Assembly (NCBI GenBank): GCA_013399875.1
Contig: VXAZ01010787.1
Span: forward strand, 523,491 to 587,490
Length of the DNA: 64,000 nt
Direction of reading: 5' to 3'
Source: Gymnorhina tibicen
Lineage: Eukaryota; Chordata; Aves; Passeriformes; Artamidae
Shown one piece after another: positions 49,387-59,875 of the stretch. The notes under the pieces are model-generated. The model saw nothing but the letters and a program-made list of their open reading frames with translations, was not told where the DNA came from and did no database searches. The translations under genes were made by a program, and so were the position numbers. The first letter of the stretch is position 1; each line of letters begins with the position of its first letter.

Positions 49387-51087
49387 CAAGGAATCTAAAT
49401 TTAGACCTGTCTGTTTTACAGAAACTGAGACATGGAGAAATCTCTATTTGTTTTAGAGATGTTTGATATCTACCATTTCAATGAAAAATGTAACAGCAGC
49501 TACATAAAGTGGATTTGGCAAATTTGTCCTGTATTTTGTGAAAGAGATGGATTTAGCTCCTCCATTTTTTTGACAAAAAAGTGAGATCTTTGCCAAGTCT
49601 TGTCCAATATTTCCTTTCAATCATTTCTGTAGCTCCTCAAGCACAGTGACAAAACAAATGATTTCACAGCATTGCAATTTTACAGCTACTGCCTGTAATT
49701 ACATGACTTTCTCAGTTAACTGTAAAGCTACTGATACTTACCCAGGTAGTATTTGTTCAGTTTTAATAAGGTTTATCCAAACCTTCATATCAATCTAAGC
49801 TGTTGAAAACTCTGTTTCTCAGCCCTGCTATTTTATGAAGAAGGGCAGCTTTCTTCATTTTGTTTACCTAAAGCTGGAAGGATATCACTCTAGAGTCCAT
49901 CCTCAGTGCCTGAAATGAATTTGAGGTCAAATTACTAATACATTTAGGGTGGCATTTGTTCAGTCCACAGTAGGAATCAAGTAACTACATAAAAGGCAGA
50001 TCTGGACACATTGGCATCTCAGGGCTCTGCATAGCTAAAGACAGGTTAATATACATTAAGTATTACTGGTATAAAATAGCTTAAAATGTATTTTTGTGGG
50101 CAGGATTACACATACCCTGAGAAGTATGGTTTTTTCCTAATTTGACTTCTAAACAAAATTGTTTACTATTTTTTTCTAATCCAACAAGTCTGAAAATGCA
50201 CACTGGCAGCAAGGAACTGATTGACAGGAAAATATATTTTAAATAAATTTTCCTAATTAATATTGTCATTCTGAATTTATCATTACAGTATGTGTCATTC
50301 TAATTTACTACCAGTTTGCAGTCTTCTAGACTGGATTCCTGTACTGCTGCTCCAGCTGCCTTATGGTAGGAAGACCAGTAGCAGCAGCTGGCTCAGTATT
50401 ATCAATTTTAATTAATCATTTTATGATATGTCACAGAGTTTTTCTATGGGAAGAACAAAAAAAAAGCATGACGATATTATTTATTACATCACACTGTGTA
50501 AATATCTATGCTTTAGCTTTTTTGTTCCGTAGGTGTCATTCTTTTCAGATATTAGCTGAGAGAATCTGTTGACTTTTTTATTTCAGTTTTTACAGTTCAC
50601 TGTATCTGGCTGCCAGAAAATGTACAAGAGCAATAACAAAAAAAGGTGGAACTTTACATGGAAACTTTATTTTAGTGTTACAAATAACTGATCTTTCTCA
50701 CTTCTTATATATTCATGTGAATTCCATATGAATTAGATCAATACCCAGGGCACACAAATCCTGTGCCACACAATAGGTATTGCATGGCTGTCAGTCCTGC
50801 ACATTACAGCACCCCTCAGTATGAATCCTCTGAGTATCAGCCTGAGGTCTGAGCAGGCAACTCGAAGGGTCTTTGATAAACAAAAAATAAAGGCACATCT
50901 TGGTATTAATAGCTCTATAACCTGACTAATGTCTGTATCTATACTTACGCATTATAAACCTCCTGGGATCATCAGCAAGAAGTAATCTAGTCCCCAAAAC
51001 TCACTGGTCCTTGAGAAGCTGATGTCCTGCAGTCTCTTTCAGAGCAGCTTCCTTGACACCAATATTTGGGTTGTAAGTGGAAGGTTG

Positions 51088-51530
51088 GGGAATCATAGGT
51101 TGGAAAAGGCATTAGGTTGGAAAAAGAAACTCTAAGATCATCAGGTTCAGTCATTAACCCATCACTCCCATGTCCCCAAGTGCCACATCTAAACATTGTT
51201 TGAACACTTCCAGGATGGTGATTACACCACTTCCCTGGGCATCCTGTTCCAATTTTCAACAACCTTTAAGTGAAGAAATTTTCTTAACATGCAATCTAAA
51301 CCTCCGCTGGCACAACTTGAGGCTGTTTCCTCTTGTCCTGTCACTGGTTGCCTGGGAGAAGAAACCAACACCTACCTGGCTACACCCTCCTTTCAGGGAG
51401 CTGTAGAGAGTGATGAGGTCTCCCTTGAGCCTCCTTTTCTCCAGAATAAACAGCCCCAGCTCCAAACTCGTATTCCAGACCCTTCACCAGTCTTGTTGCC
51501 CTTCTCTGGACACGTTCCAGCACCTCCAAC
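51088..51530 (-). mobile_element. CR1 LINE, 3' fragment with ORF2 C-terminus
   Basis: The + strand begins 'gaatcataggttggaaaagg', then 'taagatcatcaggttc', 'gaacacttccagg' and 'ccacttccctgggcatcctg'. Antisense ORF2 follows ('aagaaattttcttaacatgc', 'ctgtagagagtgatgaggtc', 'cttctctggacacgttccag'), ending near 'cagcacctcc'. It is a minus-strand copy of about 440 bases, 5'-truncated. The 3' UTR contains a small internal duplication of 'aggttggaaaa' (about 51098-51122). The minus frame of 69 codons (51256-51465) reads ORF2 C-terminal residues such as [20 protein letters not shown]; all + frames across it are shadows. Confidence 0.94.
51256..51465 (-). pseudogene. CR1 ORF2 C-terminal remnant
   Basis: This 69-codon open frame on the minus strand begins at an internal Met. 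It contains [20 protein letters not shown], a [16 protein letters not shown] stretch and a degenerated RFRLHVKK block. It then runs out of the ORF2 frame before the WNRL-type motif. The endonuclease and reverse-transcriptase domains are absent. It is a dead LINE remnant, not a host gene. Confidence 0.85.
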
Positions 51531-52752
51531 ATACCTATGCCTATAGACAGACTGGTTCAGTTTTGGTATTTCCTGTGAGTGACTTGTGCCTATAATTTGA
51601 TGAAGGTAACTCTTGTTCCTACTCATCCTCCTCCTCCTATTTTTCTTCCTAACACTTCTAAGCCCCTTTGGCAGATTTGTAGATGTGTTCGTTCCCTATA
51701 GCGGACATTTAATAATACTCATATGCTATCTCAATTTTAAATCATGTACCACTGACAGCTGGTCCAAAGGCACACCATTTCAGTCAGAAGTGTGTTTGTA
51801 CAGACAGACAGGAAATGTTGGATTTTTCATGTCCTGGTTTTTATATTCACATTTTAACCATAATTACTTGTACTAGTATGCACACTTCACATTGATACAG
51901 TTAAACATTCCCTGATTCAGTTTTTCATGTTTCTTAAAACAGTGCTTTCATGCAAACCATACACACATGGGAATACATTTGAAAGAAATCTCTGATCTCT
52001 GTAATAAAATTGTTCAGGCAAACACAAGAGTAAAAAGCCATTTCATTCTGAGGAAAACAAGGAGCCATATGAGGTATACAATCTTCAGCCTAAGCACATT
52101 TGCACTTCTACTGAATACTTTAATTTAGACATTTTTTATATAAGCAAAAGGTAAATGTACCTTTGAAAGAAAGATGAAGGTTTTCAAAATAGGAGATCTG
52201 AATTGTTTTACCCAATGAAGAAAACACTAAATTCATAAGAAATGTCATTACAGTGCAGACAGATGTTTGCATCCCACCCAGTGCCTTTTGTATTCTTTGA
52301 ACCTAAACTGCAATTCCAAAAATCATATAGACACTTACTTTTTCTGAGACTAAAAACTGACTAGACTTGAAGTGCCTGCTCAGGCAGCTGAACATTGGAA
52401 AAAAAATTACAACATAACAGTAAAACGAAAATATCTACGTGAAGTTTAGCAGGGACAATCACAAGAAAAATCAGGCAGCAAAATTAGGGTTCATTTCAGA
52501 AAACAAAGTTGAGAAGAAAGAAAAAACTGGCTTGAAATATATGGCAATATATCACAAACTTAGATCTTGTACCCTGGATCTTTCAGCTGTTGAAGGTGGG
52601 GCATGAACAAGGGTTATCAACAAAACTCTGAAAGCTCCTGTAAATTGTGAAATCTCATTCTTCATCTAAACTAGTTCATTGATAAATCCTAAGACTTTAG
52701 CTGAACCAATCCAAGCTGAACCAATCCAACCAAGTGAGGAGACACTCCATCT
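51531..52752. other. Unique AT-rich noncoding DNA
   Basis: No gene is recognised. The 87-codon + frame (51613-51876) starts with a hydrophobic run from CT-rich DNA and has no further domain. A perfect 15-bp tandem duplication lies at its right end (52699-52728). Confidence 0.55.
52699..52728. repeat. 15-bp perfect tandem duplication
   Basis: agctgaaccaatcca is present twice head to tail (52699-52713 and 52714-52728), so two CCAAT words lie 15 bases apart. It is 25 bases from the tail end of the CR1 copy at 52.75 kb. Confidence 0.92.
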
Positions 52753-52990
52753 TCACAGAATGACAAGGGTTAGAAGGGACCTCTGGATATCATCCAGTCC
52801 AGGATGTCAAGGCAGGGTCACCTGGAGCAGGTGACACAGGAACACACCCAGGTGGGTTTGGAATGTCTCCAGAGGGAGAATCCATGCCTTCCCTGGGCAG
52901 TCTGTTCCAGTGCTCTGATGCCCTCAATGTAAAGTTCTTCCTCATGCTGAGGTGGAACTTCTTGTGTTTTGGTTTATAGCCATTACAACA
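52753..52990 (-). mobile_element. CR1 LINE, 3' fragment of a second UTR type
   Basis: The + strand reads 'cacagaatgacaagggttag', 'aagggacctctggatatcat', 'ccagtccaggatgtcaaggc', 'ggtcacctggagcaggtgac', 'aggtgggtttggaatgtctc', 'ccctgggcagtctgttccag' and then antisense ORF2 ('gtaaagttcttcctcatgct'). The 'gagcaggtgacacagg' UTR type differs from the other copies and marks another CR1 subfamily. About 240 bases remain, on the minus strand, 5'-truncated. The 79-codon minus frame here contains ORF2-like ASEHWNRLPREGMDSPSGDI residues, but it is broken at both ends. Confidence 0.93.
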
Positions 52991-55725
52991 CGTGTACTCA
53001 CCAGCCGCGCTTTCTTTTTTCTCACACACAGAGGGAACTGGCTATTGCTGCAGTCAGTACATACAGAAGCACAAAGTGGGTAATGATACTTGCACATGCC
53101 ATGTATCATAGTATGTTATATCATTCCCTTGAGATTAGGAAGAGGTGAAGGGGAGAGCGTGTTTCATGAAACCTGACTCATGGAAGACAGAGATCATGAT
53201 GTTTTTGTATAGGTGAAGAATATCACCAACATAATGTTTTAAGAATATTTCACTTTTAAAGGCTAGTTTAGCTACTCTTACTTGAAATACACCCAAGTTT
53301 AATGTCAAGTCTTCAAGGGCTGATCCTTTGCTTGCAAATATTACCATAACATGATTTATAGTGAATATTATTGCTATCACTAAGTTTGGGTACAAAGCTC
53401 AGAAAAATTAGAACACAAAGTTAATATTTTATTTACAAAATATTAGTATGTGAAGGGAATTCAGTCTGGTCAAATATTCAAGAATCTTTAAGAAATGCTT
53501 TTTCCCAGGATTTCCTGTTTGATTTACTCATCAGTCTTACTTACATGATTAAATAGCTCATGAAATAAAGAAGCAAATGACATAAAAAAAACCCTAGAGG
53601 ATTTAGTGGAGAATTACTTAAATTTGAAGTACATCTAGGGAGTTAAGGTTACTTTGCAAGTTTTCAAAACTATTCAACATATTTCTCATTTTCATATCTT
53701 CCCTATATAACAATATCTTCCCAGGTGAACAGGCTTTTCCTTCTAGGATTTTCTGTTATTATGTCATTCATATCCATTTTTCTTTCTTCCCACTCAAATT
53801 TCTCAAAGTGCTTTTGGTAGTTTTCAAGTATGTCTTCTTGGTAGACCATTTTGCTATGAGGGATCAAATCAGTATTTCCCAACATTTTCTTTTCATGAAC
53901 ATTTTCCTTCATGAAACTGTCATCTTGCAGTGCTGCACAAGTTTTTTTTCCTCTTAATTATGTCATATATCTATTATTAACCAAGACAGATAGGCAGAGA
54001 TGGATATAGATATATATGGAACTGGAAGAGCTTCTCAGCTGGAGACGGTTGTGAGCAAAACCCCCAGTATCTTATCAATATCTGCCTTCTTTGACTAATC
54101 AATAAACTGTAAGAAATACGATAGGTGTGTCATTTTTTTTATAAAATACACCAAACTAAGCACATACATTTGACCTACTAAGAAAAGTGACAACAAAATT
54201 GTTCACAAGCACTATACTTCGTCATTCTCTCTTCACTGAGTAAGCAGTGGGCTATTTTTGTCATTTTGTAAATGACATTGAAATAGGAAGCTTGTCATTT
54301 TATCACCAGATATTTTTTTTTTTTTGCTTTGATTAGAAAACAGCAGCTCATTAGCTCCTCTTCCTGTACATGTCCCCATCATCACTCTGAAGAATGCCAG
54401 CGCTTGAAATAGGACATGGGGTTTTTTTCTAACTCAAGTGCTTTTTGCCTTTGGACTTTACACAAAATTAATTATAATTTTCCCTTCTAATCTCTAGTAC
54501 ATCATTAGGACTCTGAGACTCAGAATCTGTTTTCTCTAAAAAATGGCTAAATGCCAAACACCAGTGGCATTTTATAATGGAACTGAGTAAATGCAGAAAA
54601 ACATATTCTCCTTCCCTGGCATTTACCCTGCTTTATCCTTGTGTTTCTGAGAATGTCCTCTAGAATGACTTTACTTGCATTAACTTTTTCTCTGATTAAG
54701 AAAGAAGGAAGTATTTTAATAAAAGCGGAGATTTCACAAGGGGGCATATGAAAAAAACCAAGAGTATACACACAGAGACACTCATCCAAGTGTTGTGGTC
54801 AGCCAGCGATCACTTAGGATTCCTATCCCCAATCTACCTTAATTTACACATCTGTTTTTTCACCTTTCACAAATAATCCAATAGAAATGAGCTCTGAAAC
54901 ATTCCTTCAGCACAGCTCAATTTTACAGAAGGTAACAGAAAAGAATGACAGAGTTGAGGGATCCTTACAGGGCTCTGTCTGTAGGCATTTCTCTTTTATG
55001 AGCCACCACCTCAACACTTCTGCTTTGCGAAAAGCTGCTCACTACAGCATGAAGCTATGATCCCTCAGCTATTCCTTAAATCTCTTTGCTCTCTCCTTTT
55101 TGGTGCTGGGAACTGAAGCAAGGAGGAAAACAGGGATTGTATAGAGAGGAATTCAGCTCATGGGCCACAACCTTGTTTGGATTTACAGCTAAGAATCTCT
55201 GCACACTGAAGGAGCGTGACATGATGGAAAGCTCTAGTACTTTACACCAAGGAGCCCACTGACACCTCTCTTTGCAGTTGCATCAAATCAAAACGAAAGC
55301 TCCAGAGCATTCAGAAGAGTCCTCCCCAAATGGTGAAACAGCAGCACATTTTAGCCAAGGACAGGGACCTAAAAGCTGACACAGCTAGTAGATTTGGATG
55401 AACATCTAATACCTATTGATTAGACAAAAGGACAAGCGTGCACTGTGCATGACAGTCAAAAAGCAATTGAGTTTAGAAGGGCCAAGGAATCTTTTAAGCA
55501 AATAATTACTTATAAAAGGAATAAGCTTTTTTTCATCACCTTATTCCCCCCAAAAGAACACATAATCTGGCCAGATATTGATTTGTTAGCAGTGCCAAGG
55601 GATAAAGTCTTTAACACTTTTACGGAATTCCTACGCAGCATCTGCTGACCCTCTGTGTTCTTTACTCTGGTTAATAGAATTAAAACACTGTGTAATTCAA
55701 ATAAACTGGAGGAATGAGAAAAGGT
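52991..55725. other. Unique AT-rich noncoding DNA
   Basis: About 2.7 kb without a recognised gene or repeat. Frames of 67 to 86 codons (53135-53395 minus, 53703-53912 minus, 54547-54789 minus, 55445-55648 plus) have no domains. Confidence 0.55.
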
Positions 55726-55736
55726 TAAGGGGGTTT
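55726..55736. repeat. Left 11-bp direct repeat flanking the LTR
   Basis: taagggggttt here is repeated exactly at 56385-56395, bracketing the 648-base LTR. It is a possible target-site duplication, but it is longer than the 4-6 bp usual for retroviral integration, so part of it may belong to the LTR ends. Confidence 0.7.
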
Positions 55737-55954
55737 GTTATTAAGTAGTTGCCACGGTACTCTCTGTCCAGCTAGTGAGGTGACCACAAGCGCCGGGCAC
55801 CCGCCCGCACGGGAGGGGATGAAGGAGGCTGCTCGCAAGGTGCAGGAGGGTTGGCGAAGCTCCAGCACAGGTTCGCCCACCCACTGGTGGTGAGGGTGCA
55901 CGGAGGAGGCGGAAAGAAAGTGGAGGGACTTCTTTGTGGAAAAACGGGAGAGAG

Positions 55955-55960
55955 TTTATT
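55955..55960 (-). promoter_or_regulatory. LTR polyadenylation signal AATAAA
   Basis: AATAAA on the minus strand lies about 70 bases downstream of the TATA-like box of the LTR, consistent with a short R region. This assignment is inferred from position. Confidence 0.65.
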
Positions 55961-56026
55961 AAATGAGGGTACAACAGAAATCCATACAGGAGCACAAAGA
56001 AGCAAGAAAATACCTGTCACATAGGG

Positions 56027-56033
56027 TTTTGTA
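56027..56033 (-). promoter_or_regulatory. LTR TATA-like box
   Basis: TACAAAA on the minus strand lies downstream of four CCAAT-type boxes within the LTR. It is weak as a TATA box but in the right place. Present activity is unknown. Confidence 0.45.
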
Positions 56034-56384
56034 CCCCTACAAAATGGGAGGGGAAAGCATACAACAGCCAATAACACAGCAGCAAGGGGGCATTACAGAG
56101 GCGGGGAATAGGGTACAGAACCAATGGTAACAGGGGTAGGCGGGGAGGAGTAACATGGGCCAATGATGGAACTGAACAAGGAAGAACTTTCTAGAAGGGG
56201 AACCAAATATGGGGGAGAAGGGGAGGAGATGGTGGTGGCCAATTATGGGGATATGATCTGCATACTCTGCACAGCCCTCTGGGAAGTCACTCTAACCTTA
56301 GGGTTCTTGCGCTGTGGGGGCATTGAACCAATGCAGTTGCTTGTCCATATGGCTCTGCTGTCTGTGACACACTGCAAGAAGTAG

Positions 56385-56395
56385 TAAGGGGGTTT
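56385..56395. repeat. Right 11-bp direct repeat flanking the LTR
   Basis: This is an exact copy of the 11 bases at 55726-55736; a T run follows directly. Confidence 0.7.
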
Positions 56396-58005
56396 TTTTC
56401 ATTTATTTTATCCAAGAAATCAAAATTGACATATTCAAAAGGAAGTATCTGGGATATTGAATAAACAAAAGAAAGACAACATGAAGAATGAGTAAACAAG
56501 GTCTGAGAAAGTCACATAAATAGCAACTTGTCAATGACAATTAAAATCTAATTATTCCTGATAGCAATACTGTTCTTCCTCAAGGGTATCAAGAGCACTT
56601 AGTTTGCATTCTAAACATGAGTTCAAATATAACTTTATACGCTCTGTAGGAATGAAGAAGATATAGATTGTTCAGACCACTGATGAAAAATGTGAAGAGA
56701 GGATAAAAATAATGCTCAGAAGAGAAAAAGTGTAAATTAAACAAACAATGCCCAAATGCCACGTTAAATTACACACTATGAAACCCTATTAAAGTTAGCA
56801 TGAATGTAAGTCAAAGAAAAATATTTTGCCATAGACACATGCTTCAGTCTAATTTTGAGAAGACATTCAAAGTTTGCATAAATACTCAGTGCACCATATA
56901 TACACATTTCCATTCAAAAATTTCCACTCAAATGGGAAGAAAAAAGGGTTTATCAAAGTTTTTGTGGTAAGCTAGAAAGCAGTTCTAAACACGAGATTCT
57001 CCTTTTAGATCACACTGATAAATGCTCTCATTAGCTTTAGTCTCAACAAGGTTAATTTAAATGATACCCAACAGCACCAAGATCTGCCTTATTAAAAGGA
57101 CAGCAATAACATAAAATAATGCTGTATTCATTAGAAAACAAAGTTTGCTTTGTTTGTTTGCGTTTAACAAGGAAAAATAGATTTATATTAATAATGTTTT
57201 AATGTCCAGACAATTGTATTAAAACTGCTAGGTGCTATTTGCCTTTCATTGTCACCTTTTTCCTTTATTTTCTTCAACATACTGGAATTCCTGTTTGCTC
57301 TGTTGCTCCTGACCATTGTCAGACATAAAATATACAACTTAATTTACATTTTTAAACAGTATGATTGAAATAAGGTTTCTAAAAAATGCAAAGAATAGAA
57401 AAAGAAGCATGCAAGATTCGATTATTGTTACCGACTTTACACTATGACCTCATCAAATCCCACTCCAGTTTATGGGACTATAGTCAAGGCTAAATGACCA
57501 TGTCAATGTTTCGATTGTCTAGATTTGTCTTAAGAAGTATCTATGTTTTATTCTTTAATTTTTGCAACACATTATAATCTGATCACTGATACAGGGGAGA
57601 TTCACTTAATATTTCAACAAATGGATAGGATCCAGATCCATAGGTCATGAGGACCTATATATTTCAAATCCAAAAGATGAAGTTCTCAAAGTTATTATTG
57701 ATCAAAAAATTTAGATGAAAAGCTAAATCACATCCTTTAAGCTTTGCCAGAGTTTTTAATAGCAAACTGTCAAGGCTCCTAGAAACTACTTCTTGACACA
57801 CTTAGAGGAATCCCATTTTCAGGCATTTAGCTTGCAAACCAAGCTTTCCCCAAGGAAGCACAGAGGAGCTGCTCTCCCACATATGATGTTTCAGATGCAT
57901 AATCCAACCAGAATTTTCAGCAGACAAACAACATCTACTGTGCTTTCAAAGGAGAAGGCTGCTCCTCCACCTAGCAAAAACCCCAGTCTTTTTTTTTATC
58001 TATGT
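56396..58005. other. Unique AT-rich noncoding DNA
   Basis: About 1.6 kb without a recognised gene or repeat. The 106-codon + frame at 57793-58113 begins in unique DNA and runs into the next LTR; it has no domain and is taken as chance. Confidence 0.55.
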
Positions 58006-58486
58006 TGTTATACTGGTTTGGGGTGGGGTAGAATTAATTTTCTTCACAGTGGCTGGCACAGGGCTGTGTTTTATATTTTTGTCTTTTTGCTGGAAGCACT
58101 GTTGATAAAATAAGGATGTTTTCCTTACTGCTGAGCAGAGCTTACACAGAGCCAAGGCTTTTTCTGGTCGTCACACAATCCTGACAACAAATGGGCTGGG
58201 GGAGCACAAGAAGTTGGGAGGAGACACAACTTGGACAGTTGATCCCAGCTGGGAGTCCTGCTTTCCCGGATATGGCTGAACACCTGCCTGTCCAGGGGAA
58301 GCACTGTATGAATCCCTTGTTTTGCTTTGCCTGCAGGCACACCATTTGCTTTACCTGTTAACTGTCTCTATCTGAACCTGTGAGTTTTCTCACTTTTGCC
58401 CTCTGATTCTCTCCCTCATCTCACTGAGATGGAGTGAGTTCCTATCTGTGTGGGGCTGAGGTGCTGGCTGGGGTTAAACCACAGCA
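58006..58486 (+). mobile_element. Solo LTR, avian ERVL-type
   Basis: It opens with tgttatactggtttggggtg and closes with ctggctggggttaaaccacagca (end quoted in part). The ends form the imperfect terminal inverted repeat typical of an avian ERVL-class LTR. Internal landmarks in order are 'gttgataaaataaggatgtt', 'actgctgagcagagcttaca', 'gcacaagaagttgggaggag', 'ttccttac', 'gagttttctcacttttgccc' and 'gattctctccctcatctcac'. I recognise these from a widespread bird LTR family. Relative to that pattern the middle (the promoter-bearing segment near 58245) appears deleted. No internal retroviral sequence adjoins it. A gttgt word lies at both ends (58004-58008 and 58487-58491) and overlaps the LTR start, so a 5-bp target duplication is possible but not clean. 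Confidence 0.85.
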
Positions 58487-59852
58487 GTTGTCATTCTTCC
58501 TGATGATTTTCTGATCCCCTTCTAGGCCCTAGTGCTTCCTGGCCTGAAATCTATTCAGCTGAAGGCACGGGCTATTAATACGGAAGTCTGTTCTGCATTT
58601 CTCTCAGTATAGTAGAAAGTATGCTGCCCTACAGTTTTTCTAAATATCTGAAAAGATATAAGATACATCCCAAGTACTTCAGTTGAAGAATTACAGTTTG
58701 TGTAACTTACACTATTATGTTTCTCAATCAACCATCATAATTAATGCATCAGTCCTAAGGAAAAGGTGATTGCTTGTAGTGAGTGTTCTAGAATCAGTTT
58801 TTCCTATCATTACATTATGTGATAAACATTGTAGCTATCTATTTGCTCTCCTGAATTGTTTATAATTTGTTTTGGTTGAAGAACCAAATTGATGACTTAT
58901 TCACATGTATATGTCTTCCCAAAAAGTAAAAGTCTGGCAGCAGAATGGAACTGGCTGAGAGGTTTCATTGCTAATTTTCATCTCACTCACATTCAACAGA
59001 ACTTTTATTAGGCTTCAAATACCAGTATTATTTTTAAAATGGAACTTATTTAAGAGGCCAGAGTTTAAGCCATATTAAGTGACGCAATACTAGATCACAG
59101 CTTCAGATAGAGATTTTGAAGCTATTCTCAAGTGCAATTTTACAGACACCTAAAGGTTCACAAGACATCAGGAAATACCCTTCAGATCTCTCAAAATGTA
59201 GTATGATAGTAACTGGGCTTGGGTCAGCCGGTTGGGGATGCTGTTTAATGCTGTCATTTCTGGCCTCTTTTGAGAGTGGACACTTGTGACTTAATTAAAG
59301 TTTTGATCATCTCTGAATACTCCTTTACATGAGAGAACAGAAGAACTACGGCATTCCAACCCAGCCCCATTTTTGTCCTTAGCTAGGCAAAACACATTTA
59401 CTTGAAAGCAAATTTTGATCAAAATCGGATGTGAGACTAAGGAAAAGAAACCCCAAATGCGCAAATTGCATGTACATTCTCATTCATACATAAATGAAAA
59501 TATGGTATTTTCCTTTAAGATTCCAGTTATTTAAATGCCTGAAAAAGTGCTCCTTACTCCAGCCTGCTAATGTATCAAGTGTTAAGCTTTCTCTCATTTT
59601 GCTGTACATAGGCACAGCAGGCTCCTCCATTGCTACCATTTAAACTCTTTTTGCCTTAAAGAAGTAATCCTAAATGTCAGGCTTCCTTACATTGCCTGCT
59701 CCAGACAATTGGGCAGCCTCCTAGTTGGAAAATATCAGTACTGCATAAAAATCAACATTGCAAAAAATCTACTCTATCCTTCACAAACCCATGCTGTCCC
59801 CCTGGATAGAAAGGACCCTTATCCTTTATTGTCATGTGTCTTTCTCCTTGTG

Positions 59853-59875
59853 CCCCCTCCACCCCCCACCTTCCC
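59853..59875 (-). repeat. C-rich tract (possible G-quadruplex on minus strand)
   Basis: C runs of 5 (59853-59857), 6 (59862-59867) and 3 (59873-59875), with CC pairs between, give G-tracts on the minus strand. The match to a four-tract rule depends on splitting the six-base run. Confidence 0.5.

Larger units (their letters stand above)
35811..51087. other. Very long unique AT-rich noncoding stretch
   Basis: About 15 kb in which I recognise no gene and no interspersed repeat. This is the largest repeat-poor block of the window. Frames do not exceed 119 codons (37746-38105 minus) and show no domain. Simple repeats, a G-rich tract and a perfect inverted repeat are listed separately. Such repeat-poor, gene-free DNA fits a gene desert or giant intron, but I see no exon with convincing splice sites and coding content. 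Confidence 0.55.
55737..56384 (-). mobile_element. Solo LTR of an avian endogenous retrovirus
   Basis: This is a GC-richer island in AT-rich DNA. Read on the minus strand it has the layout of a retroviral LTR. Four inverted CCAAT boxes appear as ccaat on the + strand at 56239-56243, 56160-56164, 56121-56125 and 56068-56072. A TACAAAA TATA-like box lies at about 56027-56033. An AATAAA polyadenylation signal lies at 55955-55960, followed by a GC-rich U5-like segment ending in ...AATAACA. No gag, pol or env sequence and no second LTR adjoin it, so it is a solo LTR, presumably left by LTR-LTR recombination. The ends are not a clean TG...CA pair. The minus frames of 84 and 101 codons in the U5 segment are chance. 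The family is not identified. Confidence 0.82.

Noticed and set aside
51170..51626. Several overlapping frames of 61 to 91 codons on both strands
   Set aside because: All lie on the minus-strand CR1 copy. Only the 51256-51465 minus frame follows ORF2, and even that is a dead remnant.
55780..55920. CpG island of a host promoter
   Set aside because: The GC-rich stretch is bounded by the LTR and fits its U5 region. No host exon is found nearby.
55741..56077. Minus-strand frames of 84 and 101 codons rich in Pro, Ser and Leu
   Set aside because: They fall in the GC-rich U5 and R part of a solo LTR. No retroviral protein motif is present.
59700..59860. Diverged CR1 middle-region fragment
   Set aside because: Only a few words such as 'acaaacccatgctg' resemble antisense CR1. 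This is too little to call without an alignment.
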